Part shown: piece after piece, positions 33,632-44,100 of the stretch
Layout of the letters: every line of letters starts with the position of its first letter
How positions within the stretch are numbered: the first letter of the stretch is position 1
Assembly (NCBI GenBank): GCA_015068035.1
Contig: SVLI01000003.1
Span: forward strand, 1 to 64,000
Reading direction: 5' to 3'
Origin: Oscillospiraceae bacterium
Lineage (GTDB): Bacteria; Bacillota; Clostridia; Oscillospirales; Oscillospiraceae
Length of the DNA: 64,000 bases
Made by a program: the position numbers and the translations under genes
The notes under the pieces: generated by a model
Seen by the model: only the letters and a program-made list of their open reading frames with translations
Databases searched by the model: none
What the model was told of the DNA's origin: nothing

Positions 33632-34396
33632 ATGGAGCAGATTTCTTCCAGAAAAAACAAGGTCATTATGCACCTGCGCAAACTCGGCGCGGAACGGGCT
33701 TATCGTGATGCGTGCGGGGAATACCTGTGCGACGGGGAAAAGCTTCTGCGCGAGGCGCTTGCCTTTGGCGCGAAACTCGGCACCGTCCTGTGGGTTGGAG
33801 AGCCGACGGTTGACCTGAAGGATGCGGCTGCGCAATTTGCTGTGCCGGCGGAACTGATGGAATATGTCTCTCCGCTTAAAAACAGCAAAGGTCCGCTCTT
33901 TTCCGTTCGCATACCCGAGAAGAAGCAGATTGCGGTTCGCAATGCGATTCTGCTTGAGAATGTGCAGGATCCCGGCAATGTCGGAACGGTGATCCGAACA
34001 GCGAATGCCCTTGGCATTGAAGCGGTGCTGCTTGTCGGGGACTGCGCGGATGCTTATAACTTCAAAACCGTGCGCGCCGCGATGGGCGCTTTGTTCCGGC
34101 AGGAGCTTCTGAGCCTGACATTGGAAACACTTCCTGCGTATTTGAAAGAAAACAATTTGCGCCTTTATGGTGCGGCGCTCACCGATCAGGCGCAGGACAT
34201 CCGAAACGTGGATCTTGAAGGCGTTGCGGTGGCCATTGGAAGCGAAGGGCGCGGTTTGAGCAAGGATATTCTTGACATCTGTGACGGACAGGTGATTATT
34301 CCCATGCTCCCGCACAGCGAATCGCTCAACGCGGCGGTTGCCGCGGCGATCGCGATGTGGGAAATGAACGGAGGAATGCTTCCGTGTCCGCGCTGA
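33632..34396 (+). CDS. TrmH family (SPOUT) RNA 2'-O-methyltransferase
   Basis: The 254-aa protein has a small RNA-binding N-terminal domain (about 1-95) and a SPOUT domain. SPOUT motifs are visible: NVQDPGNVGTVIRTANALG (motif 1), AIGSEGRGLS (motif 2) and IPMLPHSESLNAAVAAAI (motif 3). It transfers a methyl group from SAM to rRNA or tRNA ribose; YsgA-like. The ATG at 33632 has AAGGGA upstream. Its end overlaps the start of dprA by 13 bp. Confidence 0.93.
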   Translation: MEQISSRKNKVIMHLRKLGAERAYRDACGEYLCDGEKLLREALAFGAKLGTVLWVGEPTVDLKDAAAQFAVPAELMEYVSPLKNSKGPLFSVRIPEKKQIAVRNAILLENVQDPGNVGTVIRTANALGIEAVLLVGDCADAYNFKTVRAAMGALFRQELLSLTLETLPAYLKENNLRLYGAALTDQAQDIRNVDLEGVAVAIGSEGRGLSKDILDICDGQVIIPMLPHSESLNAAVAAAIAMWEMNGGMLPCPR

Positions 34397-35634
34397 CTTA
34401 TTGGATCTGGCTGAGTGAACGAAAAGGCTTGCGGCCCGAAACGCGCGAAAAGCTTCTTGACGTGTTTGGTGATCCGCAGGATATCTATTTTGCATCGGAG
34501 CAAGAACTTAAGGCTTTGCCGCTCAGCAGGAATGAACTTTCAAGCCTTTTGGATAAATCCATGGATGAGCCGCGGCGCATTCTCGACTCCTGCATTCGGC
34601 TGGATGTGCGCATTCACACAATACGGGATGTTGCGTATCCGAACCGGCTGCGGAATATTTATGATCCACCGCTGCTGCTTTATGTTTTGGGCAGGCTGCC
34701 CGCAATCGATGATATGGCAGCGATTGCTGTTGTCGGCACGCGTAAGGCAACGCCCTATGGGGTCAAAATGGGTCGACGGATGGGTTATGAGCTTACCAAA
34801 GGCGGGGCGCTGGTGGTCAGCGGACTTGCAGAGGGCGTGGACAGCGCGGCAGCGCAAGGCGCCATCCGTGCCGGCGGCAGCTGCATCGGCGTGCTCGGTA
34901 CGGGTATTGATCAGGTGTATCCGCGTTTTAACCAATTTCTCTTTGAAGATGTGCAGAGTGTCGGCGCGCTTGTGAGCGAATATCCGCCCGGCGCACCCAT
35001 TTCCAAGGGCTCTTTCCCGCGCAGAAACCGTATCTTGAGCGGTTTGAGCTGTGGCGTTGTTGTGATCGAAGCGCCGGAGAAAAGCGGCGCGCTGATCACG
35101 GCTGCGCGTGCGCTCGAGCAGGGAAGAGATCTGTTTGCCGTTCCCGGTAACGTGGATTCTCCGAACTGTGAGGGCTCGAATGCGCTGATTAAGGATTGCG
35201 CCAAAGCGGTGACTTCCGGTGCGGACGTGCTGTGCGAATATATTCACCTTTATGAAGGCGTGCGCCTGCTCAGCGGTGTGGAAGCGAGGATTCCACAGGA
35301 AGAGGAACCGGAGCAGGACTTGGAGCAAAACCGGAAGCAGGAGCGTCCGGAAAGGGAAGAGAAACAGTTCTTTCGCTTTCGCAGCAAAAAAGAATCAAAG
35401 CCGCAGCCGCAAACAAAGGCTGTGCCGGTTAAAACGGTGCTGGAGGGGCTCAGCGAGCAACAGCTCAAGCTTGTTGCAGCGATGACAAAACCCTCCATGC
35501 ATATTGATGAGATTATTGAAAACAGCGGACTTTCTGCCGCGGACGCGCTTTCCGAAATGACGATGCTGGAAATTGAAGGTGTTGTCCGGCAGGAGAGCGG
35601 AAAGTATTTTTCGCTGAATGTCAGCGAATCATAA
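34384..35634 (+). CDS. dprA: DNA-processing protein DprA
   Basis: The 416-aa protein has the DprA Rossmann-like core with AVVGTRKATPYG, SGLAEGVDSAAAQGA, GSFPRRNRILSGLS and GALITAARALEQGRD. A charged Gln/Glu linker (about 305-350) and a winged-helix C-terminal domain (about 355-416) follow. DprA loads RecA on single-stranded DNA during natural transformation. I chose the GTG at 34384 (GGAGG 9 bp upstream, codons SALTYWIWLSE). It overlaps the preceding stop. In this order with topA and trmFO it is the usual Firmicutes arrangement. Confidence 0.95.
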   Translation: MSALTYWIWLSERKGLRPETREKLLDVFGDPQDIYFASEQELKALPLSRNELSSLLDKSMDEPRRILDSCIRLDVRIHTIRDVAYPNRLRNIYDPPLLLYVLGRLPAIDDMAAIAVVGTRKATPYGVKMGRRMGYELTKGGALVVSGLAEGVDSAAAQGAIRAGGSCIGVLGTGIDQVYPRFNQFLFEDVQSVGALVSEYPPGAPISKGSFPRRNRILSGLSCGVVVIEAPEKSGALITAARALEQGRDLFAVPGNVDSPNCEGSNALIKDCAKAVTSGADVLCEYIHLYEGVRLLSGVEARIPQEEEPEQDLEQNRKQERPEREEKQFFRFRSKKESKPQPQTKAVPVKTVLEGLSEQQLKLVAAMTKPSMHIDEIIENSGLSAADALSEMTMLEIEGVVRQESGKYFSLNVSES

Positions 35635-35676
35635 TACCCTGTATATGGGGAAATTCAAGCATTAGGAGCGAAATCA

Positions 35677-37932
35677 ATGGCAAATACAAAGCTTGTGATC
35701 GTGGAGTCCCCCGCAAAAGCCAGAACGATTGAAAAATACCTTGGTTCGGATTACCGTGTTCTGGCATCTATGGGACATCTGCGTGACCTGCCGAAGAGTA
35801 CGATGGGTGTGGATCCGGCAAATGACTTTGCTGTGCAGTATATCCCTGTCAAGGGCAGGGAGGACATCATTGACCAGCTGAAAAAGGCCGCAAAGAGCGC
35901 CAAGGTCGTCTATCTCGCAACCGACCCTGACCGCGAAGGTGAAGCGATCTCCTGGCATCTTAAAGAACTGCTTGAGCTGCCGGATGAGAAGGCGCGCCGT
36001 GTGACGTTCAACGAGATCACGAAGCGTGTTGTAACCGAGAGCATTGAGCAGCCGCGCGACATTGATCAGAATCTGGTCGATGCGCAGCAGGCGCGCAGAG
36101 TGCTTGACCGTATTGTAGGCTATGAGCTTTCGCCGTTTCTCTGGAAAAAGGTGAAAAAGGGACTGTCTGCCGGTCGCGTGCAATCCGTTGCCACACGTAT
36201 GGTTTTGGACCGTGAACGGGATATTCGCGCCTTTGTGCCGGAGGAATACTGGCTGCTCGACGCGGATCTTGCGCGTACGGAGAAAAGCGGCAGTTTTACG
36301 GCGCGTTTCTACGGCACGGAAAAGCGCAAGACTGAACTGCATTCGGAAGAAGAGACGATGCAGGTCTGGAATGCGGTTGAAAAGTCGCCTTTCGTCATTC
36401 GTAGCGTTGTCAAGAGCGAGAGGCAGCGCTCTCCCGCGCCGCCGTTTATCACCTCCACGCTGCAGCAGGAGGCTTCGCGCAGACTGGGCATGACGCCAAG
36501 ACGCACCATGTCCATCGCGCAGCAGCTCTATGAAGGCGTGGACATCAGTGGCGAGGGCACAGTCGGCCTGATTACCTATATGCGTACCGACTCTTTGCGC
36601 CTTTCGGAAGATGCTTTGGCTTCAGCAGGAAAGTATATCAAGGATCGCTATGGGGATACGTATTATCCCGGTAAGCCGCGGCGCTTCAAAACAGGAAAGG
36701 GCGCGCAGGATGCGCACGAAGCCATCCGCCCGAGCGTGGTTACGCTTGATCCCGAGCGTGTGCGCAAGGACCTGACAATTGAGCAGTACCGCCTCTATCG
36801 GCTCATCTGGGGGCGCTTCCTGGCCAGCCAGATGTCTAACGCGGTTTATGACAGCCTGACCATCAACGCCGAGAGCGCGGGCTATGTCTTCCGCGCCAAC
36901 CATTCCGAGCTGCGCTTCGCCGGCTATACGGCCGTGTATGAAGAGGGCAAGGATGAGGATAGTGAGGACAAGCAGAGCCCGCTGCCCGATCTGCGTGAGG
37001 GCGAGGTTGTGCAACTTGTCAAGCTCAAGAAAGAACAGAAATTCACCCAGCCGCCCACGCGCTATACGGAAGCAACGCTGATCCGCGCGATGGAGGAAAA
37101 GGGGATTGGCAGACCTTCCACCTATGCGCCCACCATCAGCACGATCCTCAGCAGACAGTATGTGCGCAAAGAGGGGAAATATCTTTGCCCGACGAACCTT
37201 GGCGAGACCGTTACGGAGTTGATGGAGGATTGCTTTGCCGACATCGTAGATCTTAAATTTACTGCAGGCATGGAAGATAAGCTTGACCATGTCGAAGAGG
37301 GTAAGGTCTGCTGGAAGAGCATTCTGAGCGACTTCTACGGCGGTTTTTCCGACGAGATGCGCGAGGCAGAACGCAAGCTGGAAGGCAAGCGCATCCGCGT
37401 ACCGGACGAGGTGTCTGAGGAAATCTGCCCGGTTTGCGGGAAAAATCTTGTCGTCAAGAACGGGCGTTTTGGGCCTTTCCTTGCCTGCCCCGGTTTCCCG
37501 GAATGCACATTCTCCATGCCGCTGGTGGTCGAGATGCCCGGCTCCTGCCCGGCCTGCGGCGGCCGCATCCTGAAGCGGACGTCCAAAAAGGGCAACACCT
37601 ATTATGCCTGTGAGAAGGGACGCGACTGCACTTTCCGCGATGTCGGTGCGGAGGGGCAGGAGATTGTTGGCTTCATGACCTGGGATGTTCCCGTGAAGGA
37701 CAATTGTCCGACTTGCGGAAAGACCATGTTCAAAAAGTCCGGTCGCGGGGCAAAAAAGCCCTTCTGCATCAACGAGGAATGCCCGGATTTCACACCCGTG
37801 GAAAAGCGCGGTGGTTATACAAAGAAGACGGCATCTACCTCGAAAAAGACGGGGGCGACGGAAAAAGCGTCCGCAAAGAAGCAGACAACAAAAAAGACAG
37901 CAGCCGGTAAGGCAGATGCGGAGAAGAAATAA
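35677..37932 (+). CDS. topA: DNA topoisomerase I
   Basis: The 751-aa type IA topoisomerase has the TOPRIM domain (KLVIVESPAKARTIEKYLG, DPDREGEAISWHL), the active-site Tyr block GLITYMRTDS, and three C-terminal Cys4 zinc-ribbon repeats (CPVCGK, CPACGG, CPTCGK; about 585-720). A Lys/Thr-rich tail follows. It relaxes negative supercoils by single-strand passage. It ends exactly where trmFO starts (TAAATG), so the genes are coupled. Size and domain number are normal for Firmicutes. Confidence 0.97.
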   Translation: MANTKLVIVESPAKARTIEKYLGSDYRVLASMGHLRDLPKSTMGVDPANDFAVQYIPVKGREDIIDQLKKAAKSAKVVYLATDPDREGEAISWHLKELLELPDEKARRVTFNEITKRVVTESIEQPRDIDQNLVDAQQARRVLDRIVGYELSPFLWKKVKKGLSAGRVQSVATRMVLDRERDIRAFVPEEYWLLDADLARTEKSGSFTARFYGTEKRKTELHSEEETMQVWNAVEKSPFVIRSVVKSERQRSPAPPFITSTLQQEASRRLGMTPRRTMSIAQQLYEGVDISGEGTVGLITYMRTDSLRLSEDALASAGKYIKDRYGDTYYPGKPRRFKTGKGAQDAHEAIRPSVVTLDPERVRKDLTIEQYRLYRLIWGRFLASQMSNAVYDSLTINAESAGYVFRANHSELRFAGYTAVYEEGKDEDSEDKQSPLPDLREGEVVQLVKLKKEQKFTQPPTRYTEATLIRAMEEKGIGRPSTYAPTISTILSRQYVRKEGKYLCPTNLGETVTELMEDCFADIVDLKFTAGMEDKLDHVEEGKVCWKSILSDFYGGFSDEMREAERKLEGKRIRVPDEVSEEICPVCGKNLVVKNGRFGPFLACPGFPECTFSMPLVVEMPGSCPACGGRILKRTSKKGNTYYACEKGRDCTFRDVGAEGQEIVGFMTWDVPVKDNCPTCGKTMFKKSGRGAKKPFCINEECPDFTPVEKRGGYTKKTASTSKKTGATEKASAKKQTTKKTAAGKADAEKK

Positions 37933-39246
37933 ATGAACAAGAATCCTGTTACGGTTGTCGGCGCCGGCCTTGCCGGCAGCGAAGCTGCATGGCAGCTTGC
38001 AAAGCGCGGCATCCCTGTGCGGCTGGTAGAGATGCGGCCGCTGAAAATGTCGCCGGCACATCATACGGCTGAATTTGCCGAACTCGTGTGCTCCAACTCG
38101 CTGCGCAGCGATGAACTGACCAATGCTGTAGGCCTTTTGAAAGAGGAATTGCGTCAGCTGGACAGCCTGATCATGCAATGTGCGGACGCAACAAGGGTTG
38201 CAGCCGGCGGCGCGTTGGCGGTGGACCGCGAGGGCTTCGCCCGCATGGTTACGGAAAAAATCAGAGCCTGCGAGAATATCGAGATTGTTTCCGAAGAGGT
38301 TACGGAGATTCCGGAGGGTGACGTGATCTTTGCGACCGGACCGCTCACAAGTGATGCGCTGTGCGATGCGTATGCACGCATGATGCCGGAAGGAAAGTTT
38401 CTCAATTTTTTCGACGCGGCAGCGCCCATCGTCACGATGGAGAGCATTGATATGGAAAGCGCCTTCTTCGGTTCTCGTTACGGAAAGGGAACGCCGGATT
38501 ATATCAACTGCCCGATGAATCGGGAGGAATACCTCGCGTTTTATAAAGAACTGATCGAGGCGCGTCAGGCGCATGTGCATGGCTTTGACGATGCAAGCGT
38601 TTTTGAAGGCTGCATGCCCATCGAGGTCATGGCGCGGCGCGGCGAGGACACCATGCGTTACGGCCCACTCAAGCCGGTCGGACTGGTTGATCCGCGAAAC
38701 GAGCGCGAGAATTATGCCGTTGTGCAGCTGCGCCGTGACAATGCGCAGGGTACGCTTTACAACATCGTGGGTTTCCAGACGCATTTGGCCTTCCCGGAGC
38801 AGAAGCGCGTTTTCTCCATGATTCCGGCGCTGAAAAATGCAGAGTTTGTCCGCTACGGCGTGATGCACAGAAACACTTACATTGATTCCCCGCGGCTTTT
38901 GGACAGATATTACCGCCTGCGCAGCGACACGCGCATTCGCTTTGCCGGACAGGTGACCGGCGTGGAGGGTTATGTGGAGTCCTGCGCTTCCGGAATGCTT
39001 GTGGCGCTGGAAACTGCGGCGGAACGAATGGGCGAAGAGCCCTGGAATTTCCCGCGCACAACGGCCATCGGTGCGTTGGCGGCCTACATTTCGGATGAGA
39101 CGGTTGTGAATTTCCAGCCGATGAACATCAATTTCGGAATTGTGGAGTCCCTGTCCTATAAGGTCAGAGGCAAGCGCAACAAGAATATGGAGATTTCCAA
39201 GCGCGCGCTTGCAAACATTAATGAGATAAAGGAAAGAAGACCATGA
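37933..39246 (+). CDS. trmFO: methylenetetrahydrofolate--tRNA-(uracil-5-)-methyltransferase TrmFO
   Basis: The 437-aa folate- and FAD-dependent tRNA methylase makes 5-methyluridine at position 54. It has the FAD motif VVGAGLAGSEAAWQLAKRG, EMRPLKMSPAHHT, LVCSNSLRSDELTNAVGLLKEELR and the late block YRLRSDTRIRFAGQVTGVEGY. It starts at the base after the topA stop, with GGAGAAG 5 bp upstream, and ends in an ATGA overlap with plsX. Confidence 0.97.
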   Translation: MNKNPVTVVGAGLAGSEAAWQLAKRGIPVRLVEMRPLKMSPAHHTAEFAELVCSNSLRSDELTNAVGLLKEELRQLDSLIMQCADATRVAAGGALAVDREGFARMVTEKIRACENIEIVSEEVTEIPEGDVIFATGPLTSDALCDAYARMMPEGKFLNFFDAAAPIVTMESIDMESAFFGSRYGKGTPDYINCPMNREEYLAFYKELIEARQAHVHGFDDASVFEGCMPIEVMARRGEDTMRYGPLKPVGLVDPRNERENYAVVQLRRDNAQGTLYNIVGFQTHLAFPEQKRVFSMIPALKNAEFVRYGVMHRNTYIDSPRLLDRYYRLRSDTRIRFAGQVTGVEGYVESCASGMLVALETAAERMGEEPWNFPRTTAIGALAAYISDETVVNFQPMNINFGIVESLSYKVRGKRNKNMEISKRALANINEIKERRP

Positions 39247-40256
39247 AGATCATCCTGGATGCAATGGGCGGCGATAACGCGCCCGCTGCGGTTGTGGAAG
39301 GTGCCGTGCAGGCCGTTGCTGCCTATGATGTGGACATTGTGCTCGTCGGACGCGAGGACGAGGTTCGTGCCTGCCTGCGTGAATGCGAAGCTGCAGAGAA
39401 CGAGAGAATTTCGGTCGTGCACGCGCCGGATGTGATCGATATGCATGACGATCCTGCAACCGCCATCCGCGAGAAGAAAGAGGCGTCCATGACGATTGCG
39501 CTGCGTATGCTTGCCTCCGGCGAGGGAGACGCGGTCGTGTCTGCGGGCAGTACGGGCGCGCTTCTGTCGGGCGCAACGCTGATCGGCAAGCGCATCCGCG
39601 GCATTCGCCGCGCGGCAATGGCGCCGGTGCTGCCGAACGAAAAATACGGTGCAGTGCTGATCGATTGCGGCGCGAATGTGGAGTGCACGCCCGAATATCT
39701 GCTGCAATTCGCTTTCATGGGTGCTTTCTATTCCAAACAGATCCTCGGCTGCCCGGAGCCCAAGGTTGGGCTTCTCAACATCGGCACGGAGGACACCAAA
39801 GGCGGCGAACTGCAAAAGGCTGCTTACGCTCTTTTGCAAAAAGCGAGTGAGGATGGAAGAATCCGTTTCATTGGAAACGTGGAGGCGAGAGAAGTCTTTT
39901 CCGGCAATGTGGACGTTGTGGTTACAGATGGCTTTTCCGGAAATGTTCTGCTCAAGGGCATTGAGGGCACGGCCCTGTTCTTGATGAAACTGATCAAAAA
40001 GTCCATGATGCGCACAATCGTTTCCAAGCTCGGTGCGTTGCTTGTCGGCAAGGAATTGCGTAAGCTGAAGAAGCTTTTCGACGCGGGAGAGACCGGCGGA
40101 ACGCCGATGCTGGGCATCTCCAAGGCGGTCATAAAAGCGCATGGATCGTCGGACGCACGCGCCATCGCCAGCGCTGTGCGGCAGGCAAAGCAGTTTGTGG
40201 AATCCGGCGTAATCAGCGAAATCGAAAAACATATTGACGACATGAAAACCGCGTAA
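39243..40256 (+). CDS. plsX: phosphate acyltransferase PlsX
   Basis: The 337-aa protein starts KIILDAMGGDNAPAAVVEG, typical of PlsX, and has VSAGSTGALLSGATLI, LLNIGTEDTKGGELQKAAY and VVTDGFSGNVLLKGIEG. It makes acyl-phosphate from acyl-ACP, the first step of phospholipid synthesis in Gram-positives. Start overlaps the trmFO stop (ATGA). In many Firmicutes fabD, fabG and acpP follow plsX; here rnc follows directly after 25 bp. Confidence 0.97.
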   Translation: MKIILDAMGGDNAPAAVVEGAVQAVAAYDVDIVLVGREDEVRACLRECEAAENERISVVHAPDVIDMHDDPATAIREKKEASMTIALRMLASGEGDAVVSAGSTGALLSGATLIGKRIRGIRRAAMAPVLPNEKYGAVLIDCGANVECTPEYLLQFAFMGAFYSKQILGCPEPKVGLLNIGTEDTKGGELQKAAYALLQKASEDGRIRFIGNVEAREVFSGNVDVVVTDGFSGNVLLKGIEGTALFLMKLIKKSMMRTIVSKLGALLVGKELRKLKKLFDAGETGGTPMLGISKAVIKAHGSSDARAIASAVRQAKQFVESGVISEIEKHIDDMKTA

Positions 40257-40281
40257 ACCTTCGTGCGAGGGGATGAGTGTA

Positions 40282-40959
40282 ATGACAAAGCTGGAAGAGA
40301 GAATTGGATATCAGTTCCGGAACAGGACGCTGCTGGAAACTGCGCTGACGCACAGTTCCTTTGCCAACGAAAATCGGAACAAAGGCGCTGTGAGCAACGA
40401 GCGTCTTGAGTTCCTGGGTGACAGCGTACTTGGCGTACTGGTCGCGCAGTATCTCTATACGCATTGTACTGAGATGCCGGAGGGCGAAATGACCAGATTG
40501 CGTGCGGAACTGGTTTGTGAATATGCGCTTGCATCCGTTGCGCAGGAGCTTAGTCTCGGGGAGTATCTGCGTCTCGGTCGCGGAGAGGAGCACACCGGCG
40601 GCCGCACTCGGCGCAGCATACAGGCAGACGCTGTGGAGGCTTTGCTTGCCGCTATGTATCTGGACGGTGGAGCGGAAGCAGCCCGGGAATTTGTGCGCAA
40701 ATATGTGTTGGTCAAAATGAATTCCGGCCGTGAAATGCGCGTTGGCGATTACAAGACGCAGCTGCAGGAGCTTGTGCAGCAGCACAGCGGACAGACGCTT
40801 GGCTATGAGCTGCTCTCGGAGAGCGGGCCCGATCACAACAAGGTGTTCACTTCGCAGGTGCTGCTCAACGGCAAGCCGATCGGAAAGGGCAGCGGACATA
40901 CGAAAAAAGAAGCGGAACAGGCTGCCGCACGGGAGGCGCTTGCCGCGCTTCGTGCATGA
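40282..40959 (+). CDS. rnc: ribonuclease III
   Basis: The 225-aa protein has the RNase III signature ERLEFLGDSVLG (about 40-51), DAVEALLAAMYLDGG with acidic metal ligands, and a C-terminal double-stranded RNA-binding domain (about 155-225) ending with the KKEAEQAAAREAL helix. It cuts structured rRNA precursors and mRNAs. I chose ATG 40282 because GAGGGG lies 9 bp upstream; the ATG at 40273 is too close to it. Followed by a hairpin. Confidence 0.96.
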   Translation: MTKLEERIGYQFRNRTLLETALTHSSFANENRNKGAVSNERLEFLGDSVLGVLVAQYLYTHCTEMPEGEMTRLRAELVCEYALASVAQELSLGEYLRLGRGEEHTGGRTRRSIQADAVEALLAAMYLDGGAEAAREFVRKYVLVKMNSGREMRVGDYKTQLQELVQQHSGQTLGYELLSESGPDHNKVFTSQVLLNGKPIGKGSGHTKKEAEQAAAREALAALRA

Positions 40960-40978
40960 TATAGGCGGTTTTTGCAAG

Positions 40979-41034
40979 AATACGGCAAAACCGGAGCGGT
41001 GCAGATTTAAGCGCTGTCCGGCTGTGCCGTATTT
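40979..41034 (+). terminator. hairpin after rnc, likely terminator
   Basis: AATACGGCA (40979-40987) pairs with TGCCGTATT (41025-41033), with an inner CCGG/CCGG stem and a short T run. The rnc-smc gap (197 bp) holds this and the smc promoter. Confidence 0.6.
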
Positions 41035-41088
41035 TGCTGTTAAGAATATGAATTTCCGTTAATTTTCTCCGAAACAGGATTGTTTTCG

Positions 41089-41117
41089 TTGCAAATTGAC
41101 AGAAAGTAAGTTATACT
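41089..41117 (+). promoter_or_regulatory. promoter for smc
   Basis: TTGCAA (41089-41094), 17 bp, TATACT (41112-41117), 39 bp before the smc start. Confidence 0.6.
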
Positions 41118-41156
41118 GAAATTTACTGATTTTCCATGGCACTATGAGGTGACACG

Positions 41157-44100
41157 ATGTATCTGAAAGCGCTTGAGATCCAGGGCTTCAAATCTTTTCC
41201 GGACAAGACCCGGCTAACCTTTGAGAAGGACATTACAGCGATTGTCGGCCCGAACGGAAGCGGAAAATCGAATATTTCGGACGCGATTTTGTGGGTTATG
41301 GGCGAACAGCGCAGCCGTGCGCTTCGCGGCACGAAGATGGAAGATGTCATCTTCGGCGGTACGGAAAAGCGCGGCAAGCTTGGCTTTGCGCAGGTTACGC
41401 TTGTTGTGGACAACACGGAGCACATCTTCAGCACGGAAACCAGTGAGGTTATGATTACACGCCGCTATTACCGCAGTGGCGAGAGCGAGTATTTCATCAA
41501 CCGTGAGTCTGTCCGGCTTCGTGATGTGCATGCTCTGCTCATGGACACAGGACTTGGCCGCGATGGTTATTCCATCATCGGGCAAGGAAGAATTGACGAG
41601 ATCATCTCCACCAAGAGCACCGATCGCCGCGAAATTTTTGAGGAAGCGGCCGGTATCTCCCGTTACCGTTACAGCAAAGAGGAGTCCGAGCGCAAGCTGG
41701 AAAAGACGGACGAGAACCTCTGTCGTATTAAGGATAAGATCGACGAAGTGGAGCTGCAGGTCGAACCGCTGCGCAAGCAGTCCGAAACGGCGAAGAAATA
41801 TTTGTTGCTGCGCGATGAACTGCGCGTGATTGAGGTGTCGGTATGGCTTGAGAACCTCGAGCGTCTTAAGGCGCAGTCTGGCGCGGCGGAGAATGACTAT
41901 AACGCTGCAAAGCAGAATCTGGATGCTGCGCATGCGGAATTGGATGCCATATATAAGGCGACTGAGAATTACAGCGAGAAGATGAGCGAGTGCGACGTGG
42001 AGGCCGAGCGTGTGCGAGCGCTGCTCAGCGAGACGGAAACGGCGCTTGCGGAATGTGACAGCGCGGCCAAGGTGCTGCGTGTTACCCAGAGCAACAATGC
42101 CGAGAGCATTGAGCGTCTGCGACGTGAGATCGATGAGCAGGCGGACAGAGCGGACGGCATTCGTGCACAGATTGCTGGGCATCAGGCGAGAATAGAAGAG
42201 ATCGCCAAGCGCTGTGCGGAGCTGACCGATGAGCAGACCGCGCTGCTGGAGAGTGAGCGGGAGAACAACGAAACGGGCAGTAACCTGCGCGCAGAGCTTG
42301 CCTCGCTTGTTGCAAAGGAATCCGAGCTTAGCAGCGAAATCAGCCGGCATACAACGGCTTTGACCATGCTTTCGGACTCCACAAAGGAGCTTGAGGAGCG
42401 GAAAACATCCATCGCGGATGAGACAGAGCAGGCCGAGGAGAAACTCTCGCAGATCGAAGCGCGCATCCGTGATGACCGCGTGCAGGCGCGACAGTCGCAA
42501 GAGCTTGTCAAAGAACAGGAAAACCGCATTTCCGGCTACAGACTTCGTCTCGCAAGCCGAGAAGATCATTTGAAAAAATGCACGGAGCTTTGCACAAAGC
42601 TGACCATCGACGCAAGAAGCATGGACGGAAGAATCCGCATGCTCACGGAGATGGAAAAAGAGATGGAGGGCTACTCCAAGGCGGTGCGCACCATCGTTAA
42701 CGCCGCCAATAACGGCGTGCTGCGCGGCATTCATGGACCCGTTGCCAAGCTGATCGAAACGGATGACCGCTATACGCTTGCAATCGAAACGGCGCTTGGG
42801 GCCGCAATGCAGAACATTGTGGTGGACGATCAGGAACGGGGTAGAGACGCGATTGCGTTCCTGAAACAGCGGGACAGCGGCCGCGCGACCTTCCTGCCAA
42901 TCTCTGTCATTCGCGGCCAGAAGCTTAACCGTGTTCCCAATCATGAAGAGGGCTGCTTCGGTTTGGCTCTTTCTCTTGTTCGCTTTGACGCAAAGTATAC
43001 TGAAATTATGACGAATCTGCTTGGCAGAACCGTCGTGGCGGAGAATATGAGCGCAGCTCTGCGCATTGCCAAGAAAAACGGCAACAATTTTCGCATCGTT
43101 ACGCTGGACGGACATGTGATCAACGCAGGCGGTTCGATGACCGGTGGTTCGAGCGCCAAAGGAACGGGCGTGCTCTCCAGAGCGAACGAGCGAAGCCGCC
43201 TCCTCGCGCAGCGTGAGGCGATGGAAACGCAGATCAAGGAAGAAAATGCAAAGCTTGCCGAGGCGCAGCGTGAGGTTGACGGACTTCGTTATTCCCTGGA
43301 AGTTGCACAGGAGGAGCTTCGCACCGTGCAGGAAACCGCGCTTAAGGCGGAGGCACTTGTTAAGCAGGATGAAATTGTTTTCGCTGCGGCTGAGGAAGCG
43401 CTGGATAATCTTGAAAAGGAAGCGCTGACGCTTCGCCGTCACCTTGCTGAGAATGCAGAGCGCATGGAGCAGCTTCGTAAAGAGCAAGCCGATGCGGAGA
43501 CTCTGCGAGATGAAACGCACAGCGCGTGGGTGGAGCGCAGCGCCGGCAATGCATATTATGAGCAGCGTCGTGAGGAGCTGACGGAAAAGCTCTCCGGATT
43601 GCGCAGTGAGCTTTCCTCGCTGCATACCGAGCGGGAGGCTGCGCTTGCAGCGGCGACGCAGCTGCAGGAACTTTGTGAGAGCCTGTCCGGTGACAGTACG
43701 CAGCGTGAGGATATGATTCGCGAACTGGAGGCCACCGGCGAGAGTTTGGCGGAATCCATCGCGCTGAAGGAGCAGCAGCTCTCTGAGTATTCATCGCGCG
43801 TTGCTGAACTGAAAGCGCGCATCAGCGAAACCGTTGCGCTTCGTATGGAGCTTGAGGGCAAGCGCATCAAAAACGAGCGGGCGGGACAGGAGAAGAACCG
43901 AGAACTGCTGGATATGGAGCGGCTCTGTGCCCGACTCGAGCAGAAGAAGATGGCCTTCGAGATGGAAGAGCGGCAGATTGTCGATAAGCTTTGGGACAAT
44001 TATGAGCTGAGCTTCAGCGCCGCGCAGGCACTCCGGCAGAACATAGAAAACCTGCAGAAGAGTCAGCGACAGGTATCGGATCTCAAGCGGCAAATCACAG

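Noticed and set aside
36622-38868. 748-codon open frame antisense to topA and trmFO
   Set aside because: It spans two clearly real genes and reads as low-complexity His/Arg/Ala-rich sequence.
41214-43625. 803-codon open frame antisense to smc
   Set aside because: Shadow of the SMC coiled coil; composition is the mirror of Glu/Lys/Ala codons.
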